64,000 nucleotides of DNA, taken from the NCBI GenBank assembly GCA_029780115.1, contig JAKOZG010000001.1:1-64000 (forward strand), read 5' to 3'. Positions 8,482-16,563 of this stretch are shown here, piece by piece (the first letter of the stretch is position 1; every line of letters begins with the position of its first letter). Made by a program: the position numbers and the translations under genes. Source of the DNA: Thermotogota bacterium. GTDB taxonomy: Bacteria > Thermotogota > Thermotogae > Petrotogales > Petrotogaceae. A model generated the notes under the pieces. That model ran no database searches, had not been told where the DNA came from, and saw only the letters and a list, made by a program, of their open reading frames with translations.

Positions 8482-9476
8482 AACAAGAACACACAGGAGT
8501 ATGGACGATATCAGAGATTGAAGATGGAACCATAAACCCAGTATCCTATGAACTACTAGCATGGGGAAAAGGACTAGCAGAAACCTTAAAAGTTGAATTA
8601 ACAAGTATAGTACTAACAAACAAAATAAAAGACATAGAAAGCCTGATACACTATGGAGCAGACAAAGTCTACTATGTAGAAAATGAGAAGCTAGAGCATT
8701 TCTACCCAGACACATACACAAAGATACTCCACCAACTTGTAGAAGAAATGAAGCCAGAAATAATACTCGCATCAGCTACAACTAAAGGAAGGACACTGAT
8801 GCCATGTCTAGCGGCAAGATTAAGGACAGGACTAACAGCTGATTGTACAGACTTTGAAATAGAAGAAGAAACAAGGTCACTGATACAAATAAGGCCAGCA
8901 ATAGGTGGAAATGTAATGGCAAAAATAAAAACAATGACAAGGCCTCAAATGGCGACAGTAAGGCCGAAATCCAAACAGCCATTACCAAAAGACGAAACCA
9001 GAAGAGGAGAAATAATAAAAAAAGAGTTTAATGAAGAAATGTACCAAAGCAGATACGAATGGATAAACTACAAAAAAGATGAAAGCATAGACCAACCGAT
9101 ACAACAAGCAGACGTAATAATAGCTGGCGGAAAAGGATTAAGAAGACAAGAAAACTTCAAATATCTAAAAGAAATAGCAGAAAGATTAAATGGAGCAGTA
9201 GGAGCGACGCGAGCAGTAGTTGATATGGGCTGGATAGACTACTCCCACCAAATAGGGCTATCAGGAAAGACAGTCAGTCCAAAATTATACATAGCAGTAG
9301 GCATATCAGGAGCGGTTCAACACATAGCAGGAATGTCGACATCGAAATACATAATCTCGATAAACAAAGATCCTGAAGCACCTATATTTAAAGTATCAGA
9401 CTTAGGAATAGTAGGAGATGCCACAGAAATCGTACCGCTACTTGCAAAAGAGATAAAACAAGGTGATAAAAAATGA
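8478..9476 (+). CDS. etfA: Electron transfer flavoprotein alpha subunit
   Basis: A 332-residue EtfA with an N-terminal Rossmann-like domain and a C-terminal FAD domain. The C-terminal domain shows GGKGLRRQENF, the VGATRAVVD strand, and the FAD-binding run G275-ISGAVQH282-IAGM followed by INKDPEAPIFKVSDLGIVGD. This is the standard EtfA signature. No N-terminal ferredoxin-like cysteine motifs are present, in contrast to some lactate-dehydrogenase-linked EtfA proteins of acetogens. It overlaps etfB and the dehydrogenase gene by ATGA at both ends, so the three products are probably made in stoichiometric amounts and form one complex. Codon composition is atypical, as in etfB. Whether the complex bifurcates electrons is not decidable from sequence alone. 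Confidence 0.93.
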   Translation: MKQEHTGVWTISEIEDGTINPVSYELLAWGKGLAETLKVELTSIVLTNKIKDIESLIHYGADKVYYVENEKLEHFYPDTYTKILHQLVEEMKPEIILASATTKGRTLMPCLAARLRTGLTADCTDFEIEEETRSLIQIRPAIGGNVMAKIKTMTRPQMATVRPKSKQPLPKDETRRGEIIKKEFNEEMYQSRYEWINYKKDESIDQPIQQADVIIAGGKGLRRQENFKYLKEIAERLNGAVGATRAVVDMGWIDYSHQIGLSGKTVSPKLYIAVGISGAVQHIAGMSTSKYIISINKDPEAPIFKVSDLGIVGDATEIVPLLAKEIKQGDKK

Positions 9477-10891
9477 ATGAATACAATAAAGTGACACCTA
9501 AAATAGTTGAAGAGATAAAAAAGATAGTAAAGAATGAAAATCTCATAATATACCAAGACGAAGAAAATCTAAAAAGCTACTCAAACGACGAATCAGGAGG
9601 AGAATACTACGCTCACATGCCAGATTTAGTAGTAAAACCAGAAACGAAGGAACAAATATCAGAAATAGTAAAACTATGCAACGAAGAACATATACCAATA
9701 ACTCCAAGGGGAGCAGGAAGTGGGTTAGCTGGAGCGAACATACCAATATATGGAGGGATAGTCATCTCCCTTGAAAGGATGAACAACATAATAGAAATAG
9801 ACACAAAAAACCTAGTAGCGGTGGTAGAACCAGGTGTAGTAACCAACGACTTATGCCGGATAGTATCAGAAAAAGGATTGTATTATGCTGGATACCCAAT
9901 GAGTGTAGAAACGAGTTTCATAGGAGGAAACGTAGCAACAAACGCAGGAGGAAGTAAAGTAATAAAATATGGGAATACAGGTCATCACATATTAGGATTA
10001 GAAGTAGTAATGCCAGATGGAGAAATAATCGAATGTGGAGGAAAAAGAAGGAAAGACTCAAGCGGGTACAATCTTCTCCACCTATTCATAGGATCGGAAG
10101 GAACATTAGGTATTTTCACGAAGATATACGTGAACCTAATCCCTCAACCTGGGAAAGTAGTAGATTTACTAGTACCGTTTAAAAACATAGAAAAAGCGAT
10201 AGAAAATGTAGCGCCATTAATGACAGAGACGAAAGTATTACCGTCAGCGATAGAGTTCATAGACAAAGAATCGATAGAGTATACATCAAAATACACAGGG
10301 ATGAAATTGCCATATCAAGACGAAGTAGAGTCGTATCTAATAATACAGTATGAAGGGAACAATATACGAGAAATAGAAGATATATATGAAAAAAGTGGAG
10401 TTACGTTACAAAAGAACGGAGCAAAAGATGTATTCATAGCAGATAACAGGACGAATTCAGAAAAGATATGGCGTATGAGAAGGAACTGGTTAGAAAGTTT
10501 AAAAGCAATAGATCCCTATGTACCGACAGGAGATGTAGTAGTACCGACATCAAAGATACCAGAAATAATGGCATACATAAACGAGGTATCAAAAGAATAT
10601 AAAGTGGATATACCTGTAGCAGGTCATGCGGGAGACGGTAACCTACATCCAGCACCCTTAAAACCATCAAAAGTATCGCCAGAAGAATGGAAAGAGTTAT
10701 CGGAAGAGATATTAGGAAAGATAGCCATAAAAGCAGCGGAAATGGGAGGGGCAATAAGTGGGGAGCATGGGATAGGATTCATAAAGAAAGAATTATTGAA
10801 ACAAACAAAAGAGAAAGAGTATGCTAGAATGAAAGAGATAAAGAAGATATTAGATCCAAACAATATTATGAATCCTGGTAAGTTGTTTTAG
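9473..10891 (+). CDS. FAD-linked lactate/2-hydroxyacid dehydrogenase, GlcD/LctD family
   Basis: A 472-residue flavoprotein. The N-terminal FAD_binding_4 domain has PRGAGSGLAGANIPIYGG near residues 78-95 and GGNVATNAGGSKVIKYG. The C-terminal FAD-oxidase domain has VAGHAGDGNLHPAP and GAISGEHGIGFIKK, matching GlcD, D-lactate dehydrogenases and the LctD subunit of Etf-linked lactate dehydrogenase. It oxidises a 2-hydroxyacid (most likely D-lactate) to the oxoacid and passes electrons to EtfAB. The order etfB-etfA-dehydrogenase is that of the Acetobacterium lctBCD unit, which couples lactate oxidation by NAD to ferredoxin oxidation. Overlap with etfA is 4 bp. Its codon use is A-rich, and the change back to the local style occurs at the next gene. 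Confidence 0.88.
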   Translation: MNEYNKVTPKIVEEIKKIVKNENLIIYQDEENLKSYSNDESGGEYYAHMPDLVVKPETKEQISEIVKLCNEEHIPITPRGAGSGLAGANIPIYGGIVISLERMNNIIEIDTKNLVAVVEPGVVTNDLCRIVSEKGLYYAGYPMSVETSFIGGNVATNAGGSKVIKYGNTGHHILGLEVVMPDGEIIECGGKRRKDSSGYNLLHLFIGSEGTLGIFTKIYVNLIPQPGKVVDLLVPFKNIEKAIENVAPLMTETKVLPSAIEFIDKESIEYTSKYTGMKLPYQDEVESYLIIQYEGNNIREIEDIYEKSGVTLQKNGAKDVFIADNRTNSEKIWRMRRNWLESLKAIDPYVPTGDVVVPTSKIPEIMAYINEVSKEYKVDIPVAGHAGDGNLHPAPLKPSKVSPEEWKELSEEILGKIAIKAAEMGGAISGEHGIGFIKKELLKQTKEKEYARMKEIKKILDPNNIMNPGKLF

Positions 10892-10931
10892 AAGAGAGAT
10901 TTTCTCAACAAATTCATAGGAGGGATGTAAA

Positions 10932-12527
10932 GTGAAAAGAAATGTTTTGTTTCTATGTGTTATGGTGTTAAGCATTTTCTCCTTGGCAAGTACCTTATCA
11001 ATGATCATGGATGTAACAGGCCCATTTTCACAGAATTTCAACCCATTTTTTTCAGGAGGCACAAACTATTCAGCCCGTGGATTCATTTATGAAACTTTAT
11101 TCTACATAAATGGATATACTGGCGAAATTGTTCCTTGGTTAGCAACTGATTATAGTTGGTCAAATGATTTTCTGGAAATTGATGTTACATTAAGACAAAA
11201 TGTTAAATGGTCTGATGGTAAAAGTTTTAGCGCTGATGACGTGATGTTTACTTTTGAACTGATTAAGAATTATGCAGCATTAGATAGTGGAGGAATATGG
11301 CAAAAGGGATTAAAAGAGGTGAAAAAAGAAGACGACTTTCACGTAAAGTTTGTGATGTCCAAAGTTGATACCTTAATTTACACCGACATTTTTTCTGTTT
11401 ATATAGTTCCAAAACATATATGGGAAACAATCGCAGATCCGACAAGTTATACAGATAGTAAACCTGTTGGGACTGGACCATATGTTTTAGGACAGTTTAC
11501 AAGCCAAGTTTATACATTACAGAAAAATCAAAATTATTGGCAAAAAGAGAAGGTTAAAGTAGATACAATTAGGATTCCTGCTTTTACTGGAAATGATGCT
11601 GCTCAATTAGCTTTGATGAATAAAGAAATTGACTGGGGCACTTTATTTTTTCCTAATATAGATGAAATCTTTGTCAAAGCTGATCCAGAACATAGGGGTT
11701 ATTGGTTGCCTGAAGGTAATCCTGTTCTGCTCTTCTTCAATTTAGATAAAGAATTATTTAAAAATCCAGATCTAAGAAAAGCAATAGCTTTAGGAATCGA
11801 TAAGCTCCAATTGGTACAAATAGGTATGGCGAACTTAGCAACTGTTTCAAATCCTGTGGGAATAAAAGGAGGTTTTTCGTATTTAGAGAACGATAATTTA
11901 AAACATATGTGGTATGAAAGAGACGTTGAACAAGCTAAAAAGATTCTAACAAATTTAGGATATAAACTAGGAAAAGATGGAATATTTGCTGATAGTAAAG
12001 GGAATAAGTTAAGTTTTGAATTGATAGTACCAGCTGGTTGGACCGACTGGATTGCTGTTTCACAAGTTCTTTCCTCCCAATTAAAACAAATTGGAGTAGA
12101 TGTTCTTGTTTCACAGGTGGATTTTGGTTTATATCTAGAGAGAATAAAGAACAAGGATTTTGAACTAGCTGTAAGTTGGGTGAATTATGGAATAAATCCA
12201 TATTTCTTTTATGAGAGATGGTTACATACAAGGAATGCATTTAGTGGAGATAATAGAGGAGGATGGATTAGTTTAACAACAGATTCGCTTTTAGATGTGT
12301 TTAGAAAGACTTCGGAGGAAAAAGAAAGAGAACTAGCTATTTCCGCGTTGCAATTAATAGTTCTTCAAGAAATGCCATCTGTTCCTCTGTTTTTCAATCC
12401 TACATGGTTTGAATATACAACATATAATTTTGTAGGATGGCCTAATGCTGAAAATCCTTTTGCTTTGCCTACTATTACAGGGATGGACAAAGCTTTCATA
12501 ATTATGCATTTAGAACCTGTTCGTTAG
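10932..12527 (+). CDS. ABC transporter substrate-binding protein, family 5 (Opp/Dpp type)
   Basis: A secreted 531-residue binding protein. GTG 10932 follows SD aggaggg, and the first 20 residues form a signal peptide (MKRN, then a hydrophobic run ending LAS) without a lipobox. The mature part shows family-5 landmarks: an early FNPFFSGGTNYSARGFIYETL segment, LRQNVKWSDGKSFSADDVMFTFELIK, and VGTGPYVLGQF. In Thermotogota many family-5 proteins bind beta-linked oligosaccharides rather than peptides; the family cannot be read from these motifs, so the ligand stays open. It leads a complete five-gene ABC operon. A GC-rich terminator directly after it should give excess binding protein over channel. 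Confidence 0.9.
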   Translation: MKRNVLFLCVMVLSIFSLASTLSMIMDVTGPFSQNFNPFFSGGTNYSARGFIYETLFYINGYTGEIVPWLATDYSWSNDFLEIDVTLRQNVKWSDGKSFSADDVMFTFELIKNYAALDSGGIWQKGLKEVKKEDDFHVKFVMSKVDTLIYTDIFSVYIVPKHIWETIADPTSYTDSKPVGTGPYVLGQFTSQVYTLQKNQNYWQKEKVKVDTIRIPAFTGNDAAQLALMNKEIDWGTLFFPNIDEIFVKADPEHRGYWLPEGNPVLLFFNLDKELFKNPDLRKAIALGIDKLQLVQIGMANLATVSNPVGIKGGFSYLENDNLKHMWYERDVEQAKKILTNLGYKLGKDGIFADSKGNKLSFELIVPAGWTDWIAVSQVLSSQLKQIGVDVLVSQVDFGLYLERIKNKDFELAVSWVNYGINPYFFYERWLHTRNAFSGDNRGGWISLTTDSLLDVFRKTSEEKERELAISALQLIVLQEMPSVPLFFNPTWFEYTTYNFVGWPNAENPFALPTITGMDKAFIIMHLEPVR

Positions 12528-12549
12528 AATTTATAACTTTTCAGTATAT

Positions 12550-12575
12550 AAACCCGCCCTTTTTGGGCGGGTTTT
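12550..12575 (+). terminator. Intercistronic terminator/attenuator after binding-protein gene
   Basis: A perfect 10-bp stem, AAACCCGCCC (12550-12559) with GGGCGGGTTT (12565-12574), and a five-T loop. The 3' arm ends in the T run, so part of the U tract is within the stem. The SD ggagg of the permease starts at 12576, directly after the hairpin. Termination here would lower permease expression, and readthrough transcripts still expose the SD. Confidence 0.88.
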
Positions 12576-12586
12576 GGAGGTATTTC

Positions 12587-13561
12587 ATGAAATATTTAAG
12601 AGAAAAAATAGTTTTTTTTATAATTGCTTTATTGTCGGCATTGATTATTAACTTTGTTCTTCCGCGCTTAATGCCTGGAGATCCTGCAGAAAGAATATTA
12701 TTGAAAATGGGAGGAGATATTCAACCTGAAGCAGTTGAGGCGATGAGAATAGCATTGGGTGTTGATAAAGAAACTCCCATTTTGAAACAGTTTTTCTCTT
12801 ATTTAAAAAACACTTTAACATTTAATTTTGGAATATCTTATTCATACTATCCCGTTCCTGTTAAAGATCTGATACTTGATGCTCTGCCTTGGACTATAGG
12901 TCTTGTGGGGATTTCTACTTTAATAAGTTTTGTTTTGGGGACTGCTTTGGGTATTCGAGCTGGATGGAATAGGAATAAGCCGATTGATTCTTTTGTTACT
13001 ATATCCAGTTTAATAATAAGAGGGTTTCCATATTTTTGGTTAGCTTTAATTTTACTTTATGTGTTTGGATTTTTATTAAACCTCTTCCCCCTTTCAAATG
13101 CATATTCTACCCATGAATTTTTAAAAGGTTGGAAGTTTTTTGGAAGTGTAATATATCACGGATTTTTACCTGGATTGACCCTGGTCCTGGCTTCACTTGG
13201 GACTTGGATATTAACGATGAGGAATAATATGGTATCCGTACTTTCGGAGGATTTTATCTTAGTTGCTGAGGCAAAAGGATTAAAAGATAAAGATATTATG
13301 AATAAATATGCCGCAAGAAACGCTCTTTTACCTAGCGTAACCTCATTTGGGCTTTCTTTAGGGTATATCGTCGGAGGAGCGCTGTTAACTGAGATAGTAT
13401 TTTCGTATCCAGGAATTGGTTACTTGATGTACAAAGGAGTTACAAGTCAAGATTATCCTTTAATGCAAGCAATATTTTTTATCATTTCTCTTTCAGTTTT
13501 AATAGCAAATTTTATGCTTGATTTTGTTTACATGTTCTTAGATCCAAGGACAAGGGGTTGA
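12587..13561 (+). CDS. Opp/Dpp-type ABC permease, OppB type
   Basis: A 324-residue inner-membrane permease beginning MKYLREKIV, with one N-terminal transmembrane helix, the PGDPAERILLKMGG periplasmic segment typical of DppB, and a permease core ending LDPRTRG. The start at ATG 12587 is chosen because SD ggagg (12576-12580) is 6 bases before it; an upstream in-frame TTG at 12563 lies inside the terminator hairpin and has no SD. The conserved cytoplasmic EAA-like loop is VAEAKGLKDKDIMNKYAARNAL in the second half. Together with the OppC-type gene, which starts 5 bp later, it forms the transport channel. Confidence 0.88.
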   Translation: MKYLREKIVFFIIALLSALIINFVLPRLMPGDPAERILLKMGGDIQPEAVEAMRIALGVDKETPILKQFFSYLKNTLTFNFGISYSYYPVPVKDLILDALPWTIGLVGISTLISFVLGTALGIRAGWNRNKPIDSFVTISSLIIRGFPYFWLALILLYVFGFLLNLFPLSNAYSTHEFLKGWKFFGSVIYHGFLPGLTLVLASLGTWILTMRNNMVSVLSEDFILVAEAKGLKDKDIMNKYAARNALLPSVTSFGLSLGYIVGGALLTEIVFSYPGIGYLMYKGVTSQDYPLMQAIFFIISLSVLIANFMLDFVYMFLDPRTRG

Positions 13562-13566
13562 AAATA

Positions 13567-14391
13567 ATGGTTCGAAGGTTGAACAAAAAAGCAATAGTTG
13601 GTTTGTCGATATTTTTCTTTTTTGTAGTAATTGCCTTTTTTGCTCCTTTTCTAGCTCCCTATGATCCAAATGAATTTGTTGGTATCCCCTACAGCAGACC
13701 TACATCCGAACACATTTTAGGTTTAGATAGGATGGGAAGAGATATATTATCTCAATTAATATATGGAACGCGTCTTTCTCTAATAGTGGGATTAACAACT
13801 GGAACTTTAATGACAACTATATCTTTGCTGATAGGTATGACAGCAGGATATTTTGGTGGGCTCGTTGACAGAATACTATCGACTATAATAGATGTATTCA
13901 TGGTAATTCCAGGGTTACCTTTAATGATAGTAATAGCTTCATATATCAGATTTAGAGGAGTTGTACCAATTATTTTGGTTATATCATTTACAAGCTGGGC
14001 ACCAGGGGCAAGAGTGATAAGAGCTCAAACTTTAACTATGAGAAATCGAGAGTTCATACTAGCTTCTAAAATCACTGGAGAAAAAAGCAGGCGGATTATT
14101 TTTTCGGAAATTATGCCTAACATGTTATCTTTGATTTCCTCCAATTTCTTTGTGGCTTGTTTAACAGCCATTGTAGGAGAAGCGTCTTTGGAATTTCTTG
14201 GATTTGGTGATGTAAGCGCAATAACTTGGGGAACTATGTTATATTGGGCTCAAAATAGTAGTGCTTTATTAAATAACTCTTGGGGCTGGGTTTTAGCACC
14301 TGGAATAGCTATAGCAACTTTAGGGGCTAGTTTTGCTTTGCTGAATTTTTCTATAGATGAGTTAACTAACCCTAAATTAAGAGGGGTGTAA
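13567..14391 (+). CDS. Opp/Dpp-type ABC permease, OppC type
   Basis: A 274-residue membrane protein with a first helix (about residues 11-31), the family sequence LAPYDPNEF, and the HILGLDRMGRDILSQLIYGTR segment diagnostic of OppC/DppC permeases, followed by five more hydrophobic stretches. The ATG at 13567 sits 9 bases after SD aagggg (13552-13557) and is preferred to TTG 13558, which overlaps the previous stop and touches the SD. The C-terminus ELTNPKLRGV is a variant of the usual DPRLR tail. Partner of the preceding permease and of the two ATPases that follow. Confidence 0.88.
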   Translation: MVRRLNKKAIVGLSIFFFFVVIAFFAPFLAPYDPNEFVGIPYSRPTSEHILGLDRMGRDILSQLIYGTRLSLIVGLTTGTLMTTISLLIGMTAGYFGGLVDRILSTIIDVFMVIPGLPLMIVIASYIRFRGVVPIILVISFTSWAPGARVIRAQTLTMRNREFILASKITGEKSRRIIFSEIMPNMLSLISSNFFVACLTAIVGEASLEFLGFGDVSAITWGTMLYWAQNSSALLNNSWGWVLAPGIAIATLGASFALLNFSIDELTNPKLRGV

Positions 14392-14394
14392 AAC

Positions 14395-15342
14395 TTGCTT
14401 TTAGAAGTTAGAAATTTGAGTGCAGGATATAAAAGTCAAGGAAAAGAGATAGAGGCTGTAAAAAATGTTAGTTTTAGTTTAGATGAAAACGACTTTTTAG
14501 GAATTGCAGGAGAATCAGGTTGTGGAAAATCGACTTTACTTTTTTCTATTCTCAGGCTTTTAAAAAGACCAGGAGAAATTTTTGATGGAGAAGTTTTCTT
14601 CAAAGGTGAAGATATACTCAAGATGGACGAAGAAACACTTAGGAAAAAAAGATGGAAAGAATTCTCCCTTGTGACACAAAGTGCTATGAATGCTCTTAAT
14701 CCAGTTTACAAAATAAAGGATCAAATTATGGATGTTATTCTTGAACATAGTGATTATACAAAAATTGAAGCCTTAGAAATAATTGAAAGAGTTTTACAAA
14801 TGGTGGGAATTCAAAAAGAAAGGATGGATAGCTATCCCCATCAATTATCAGGGGGGATGAAACAAAGAGTGGCCATTGCTATGGCTCTAGTTTTTTCTCC
14901 ATCACTTGTAGTAATGGATGAACCAACAACCGCTCTTGATGTTGTTGTTCAAAGATCAATAATGGAACAAATAGATGAAATAAGAAATACAAACAAATTT
15001 TCAATGATTTTTGTTACCCACGACATATCTTTATTGTTTGAGATATCAAAAAGAATAGCAATTATGTATGCAGGTGAGCTGGTGGAACTTGGTCAAACAA
15101 AACAAGTTTATTTAAATCCACTTCACCCTTATACAAGTGGATTGATAAATTCATTTCCAAAGTTAACAAAAGAGACTAAAGAGTATAAAGGAATTCCTGG
15201 TAAAATTCCAGATCTTTCAAAACCCATAATAGGTTGTTCTTTTAAAGAGCGATGCCAGAATAGAAAAGAGTTGTGTAACACAAGGCCAGAATTTAAAGAG
15301 GTAATTCCAGGTAGGTGGGTAGCTTGTCATTTTCCCCTATAA
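14395..15342 (+). CDS. Opp/Dpp-type ABC ATPase, OppD type
   Basis: A 315-residue cytoplasmic ATPase that powers the importer. It has Walker A GESGCGKST (about residues 39-47), the Q-loop (VTQS), signature LSGGMKQR, Walker B LVVMDEPTTALD and the switch His in VTHD. The C-terminal oligopeptide-transporter extension is cysteine-rich (C-x6-C and C-x4-5-C spacing around GCSFKERCQNRKELC), as in OppD and DppD. The start TTG 14395 is 3 bp after the permease stop, with SD gaggggtg upstream. Its 3' end overlaps the next ATPase gene. Confidence 0.92.
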   Translation: MLLEVRNLSAGYKSQGKEIEAVKNVSFSLDENDFLGIAGESGCGKSTLLFSILRLLKRPGEIFDGEVFFKGEDILKMDEETLRKKRWKEFSLVTQSAMNALNPVYKIKDQIMDVILEHSDYTKIEALEIIERVLQMVGIQKERMDSYPHQLSGGMKQRVAIAMALVFSPSLVVMDEPTTALDVVVQRSIMEQIDEIRNTNKFSMIFVTHDISLLFEISKRIAIMYAGELVELGQTKQVYLNPLHPYTSGLINSFPKLTKETKEYKGIPGKIPDLSKPIIGCSFKERCQNRKELCNTRPEFKEVIPGRWVACHFPL

Positions 15343-16289
15343 TTTCTTTTGAAAATATAACTAAAAAGTTCCCTGTTAGAAAAGGATTTAAAGTTCAATA
15401 TGTTCATGCTGTTCGGGATGTTTCTCTCGATGTATTTCCAGGAGAAATTATTTCAATAGTCGGAGAAAGCGGGTGTGGGAAAACAACTCTACTTAGATTA
15501 TTATCTAGAATCTATGTAGAAGACGAAGGAAAAATAGTTTATGGTAGTGAAATTGTTCCAAAAAAATTTAAAAGAAAAGAAGAATTAGAGTTTCGTAGGA
15601 AAGTTCAGATGATATTTCAAGATCCTTTCTCATCTTTAAATCCTGTGAAAAAAGTACATCAAATTTTGGGAAGGCCACTGGAACTACAGAAGTTGAATAA
15701 CATAGATGAAAGAATATATGAAGCGCTTGAAGAAGTTGAGCTCACGCCCCCTAAGAATTTTATTAATAAATATCCGCATGAACTGTCAGGAGGAGAAAGG
15801 CAACGAGTTGTTATTGCAAGAGCAATAATTACAAAGCCTTCTGTAATATTGGCTGACGAACCAACTTCGATGTTAGATGTTTCGATCAGAGCTGGTATAA
15901 TGAAGCTTATGTTGAAGATTAGAGACGACTTTAATACAACATATTTGCATGTCACACATGATTTAGCTGCTGCAAGGTACATTTCTGACAGGGTTGCGGT
16001 TATGTATGCTGGCATGTTGTTAGAAGAATGCACAGCGGACGACATCGTTTTAGAGCCACTACATCCATATACACAGCTTCTTAGGAAAGCTGCTCCAGAT
16101 CCAGATAGATTAGTTTCTGAAAAGCTTGGATATACAGGAGAAGTTCCGAATTTGATCACTCCACCGAAAGGATGTCCATTTGAACCAAGATGCAAGTATG
16201 CAATGAAAAAATGTAAAAATTTTGTTCCTCCTTATTTTAGAGTAAACAAAAGAAAAGTAAAATGCTTTTTATATGAGAAAAACAATTAA
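15324..16289 (+). CDS. Opp/Dpp-type ABC ATPase, OppF type
   Basis: A second ATPase, 321 residues from the proposed TTG 15324, pairing with the OppD-type subunit. It carries Walker A GESGCGKTT, Q-loop MIFQDPFSSLNP, signature LSGGERQR, Walker B VILADEPTSMLD and switch VTHD, plus a cysteine-containing C-terminal extension (GCPFEPRCKYAMKKC). SD aggtgg at 15313-15318 favours TTG 15324; the GTG at 15315 would overlap that SD. The gene overlaps the end of oppD-like by 19 bp, so the two are translationally coupled. The end of this gene closes the first complete importer. These two ATPases might also energise the ATPase-less permease pair at 18087-19885. Confidence 0.9.
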   Translation: MSFSPIISFENITKKFPVRKGFKVQYVHAVRDVSLDVFPGEIISIVGESGCGKTTLLRLLSRIYVEDEGKIVYGSEIVPKKFKRKEELEFRRKVQMIFQDPFSSLNPVKKVHQILGRPLELQKLNNIDERIYEALEEVELTPPKNFINKYPHELSGGERQRVVIARAIITKPSVILADEPTSMLDVSIRAGIMKLMLKIRDDFNTTYLHVTHDLAAARYISDRVAVMYAGMLLEECTADDIVLEPLHPYTQLLRKAAPDPDRLVSEKLGYTGEVPNLITPPKGCPFEPRCKYAMKKCKNFVPPYFRVNKRKVKCFLYEKNN

Positions 16290-16563
16290 ATATATAGCTA
16301 TTAAGTATTTGAAGTTTAAATGTTCTTTCAGACAGTGATCATGAGCGAAAGCAAAGTGTATTTCGAAAAATAAATACAGTAAGACATTTTTTAACCTCCT
16401 TACAGGATAACAGGATAATATATTTGTGTGTGGAATATGGAATCAAATAGATTATTTAAAAGGGGTGAATATATTATGTCTTGATTTAAGGGATATAAGA
16501 TAGAGAAAGTTAAAGTTAAAGTTTCTTAAAGTAATTTTCATAAATTTTTAGGAGGGGAAAAAG

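Noticed and set aside
7979-8988. Long leucine-rich antisense frames over etfB and etfA
   Set aside because: They result from the A-rich, T-poor codon use of the real genes; no SD sites, and the sequences are low-complexity.
16404-16420. Tandem acaggata repeat as start of a CRISPR or iteron array
   Set aside because: Only two copies of 8 bp; no regular spacing or further copies.
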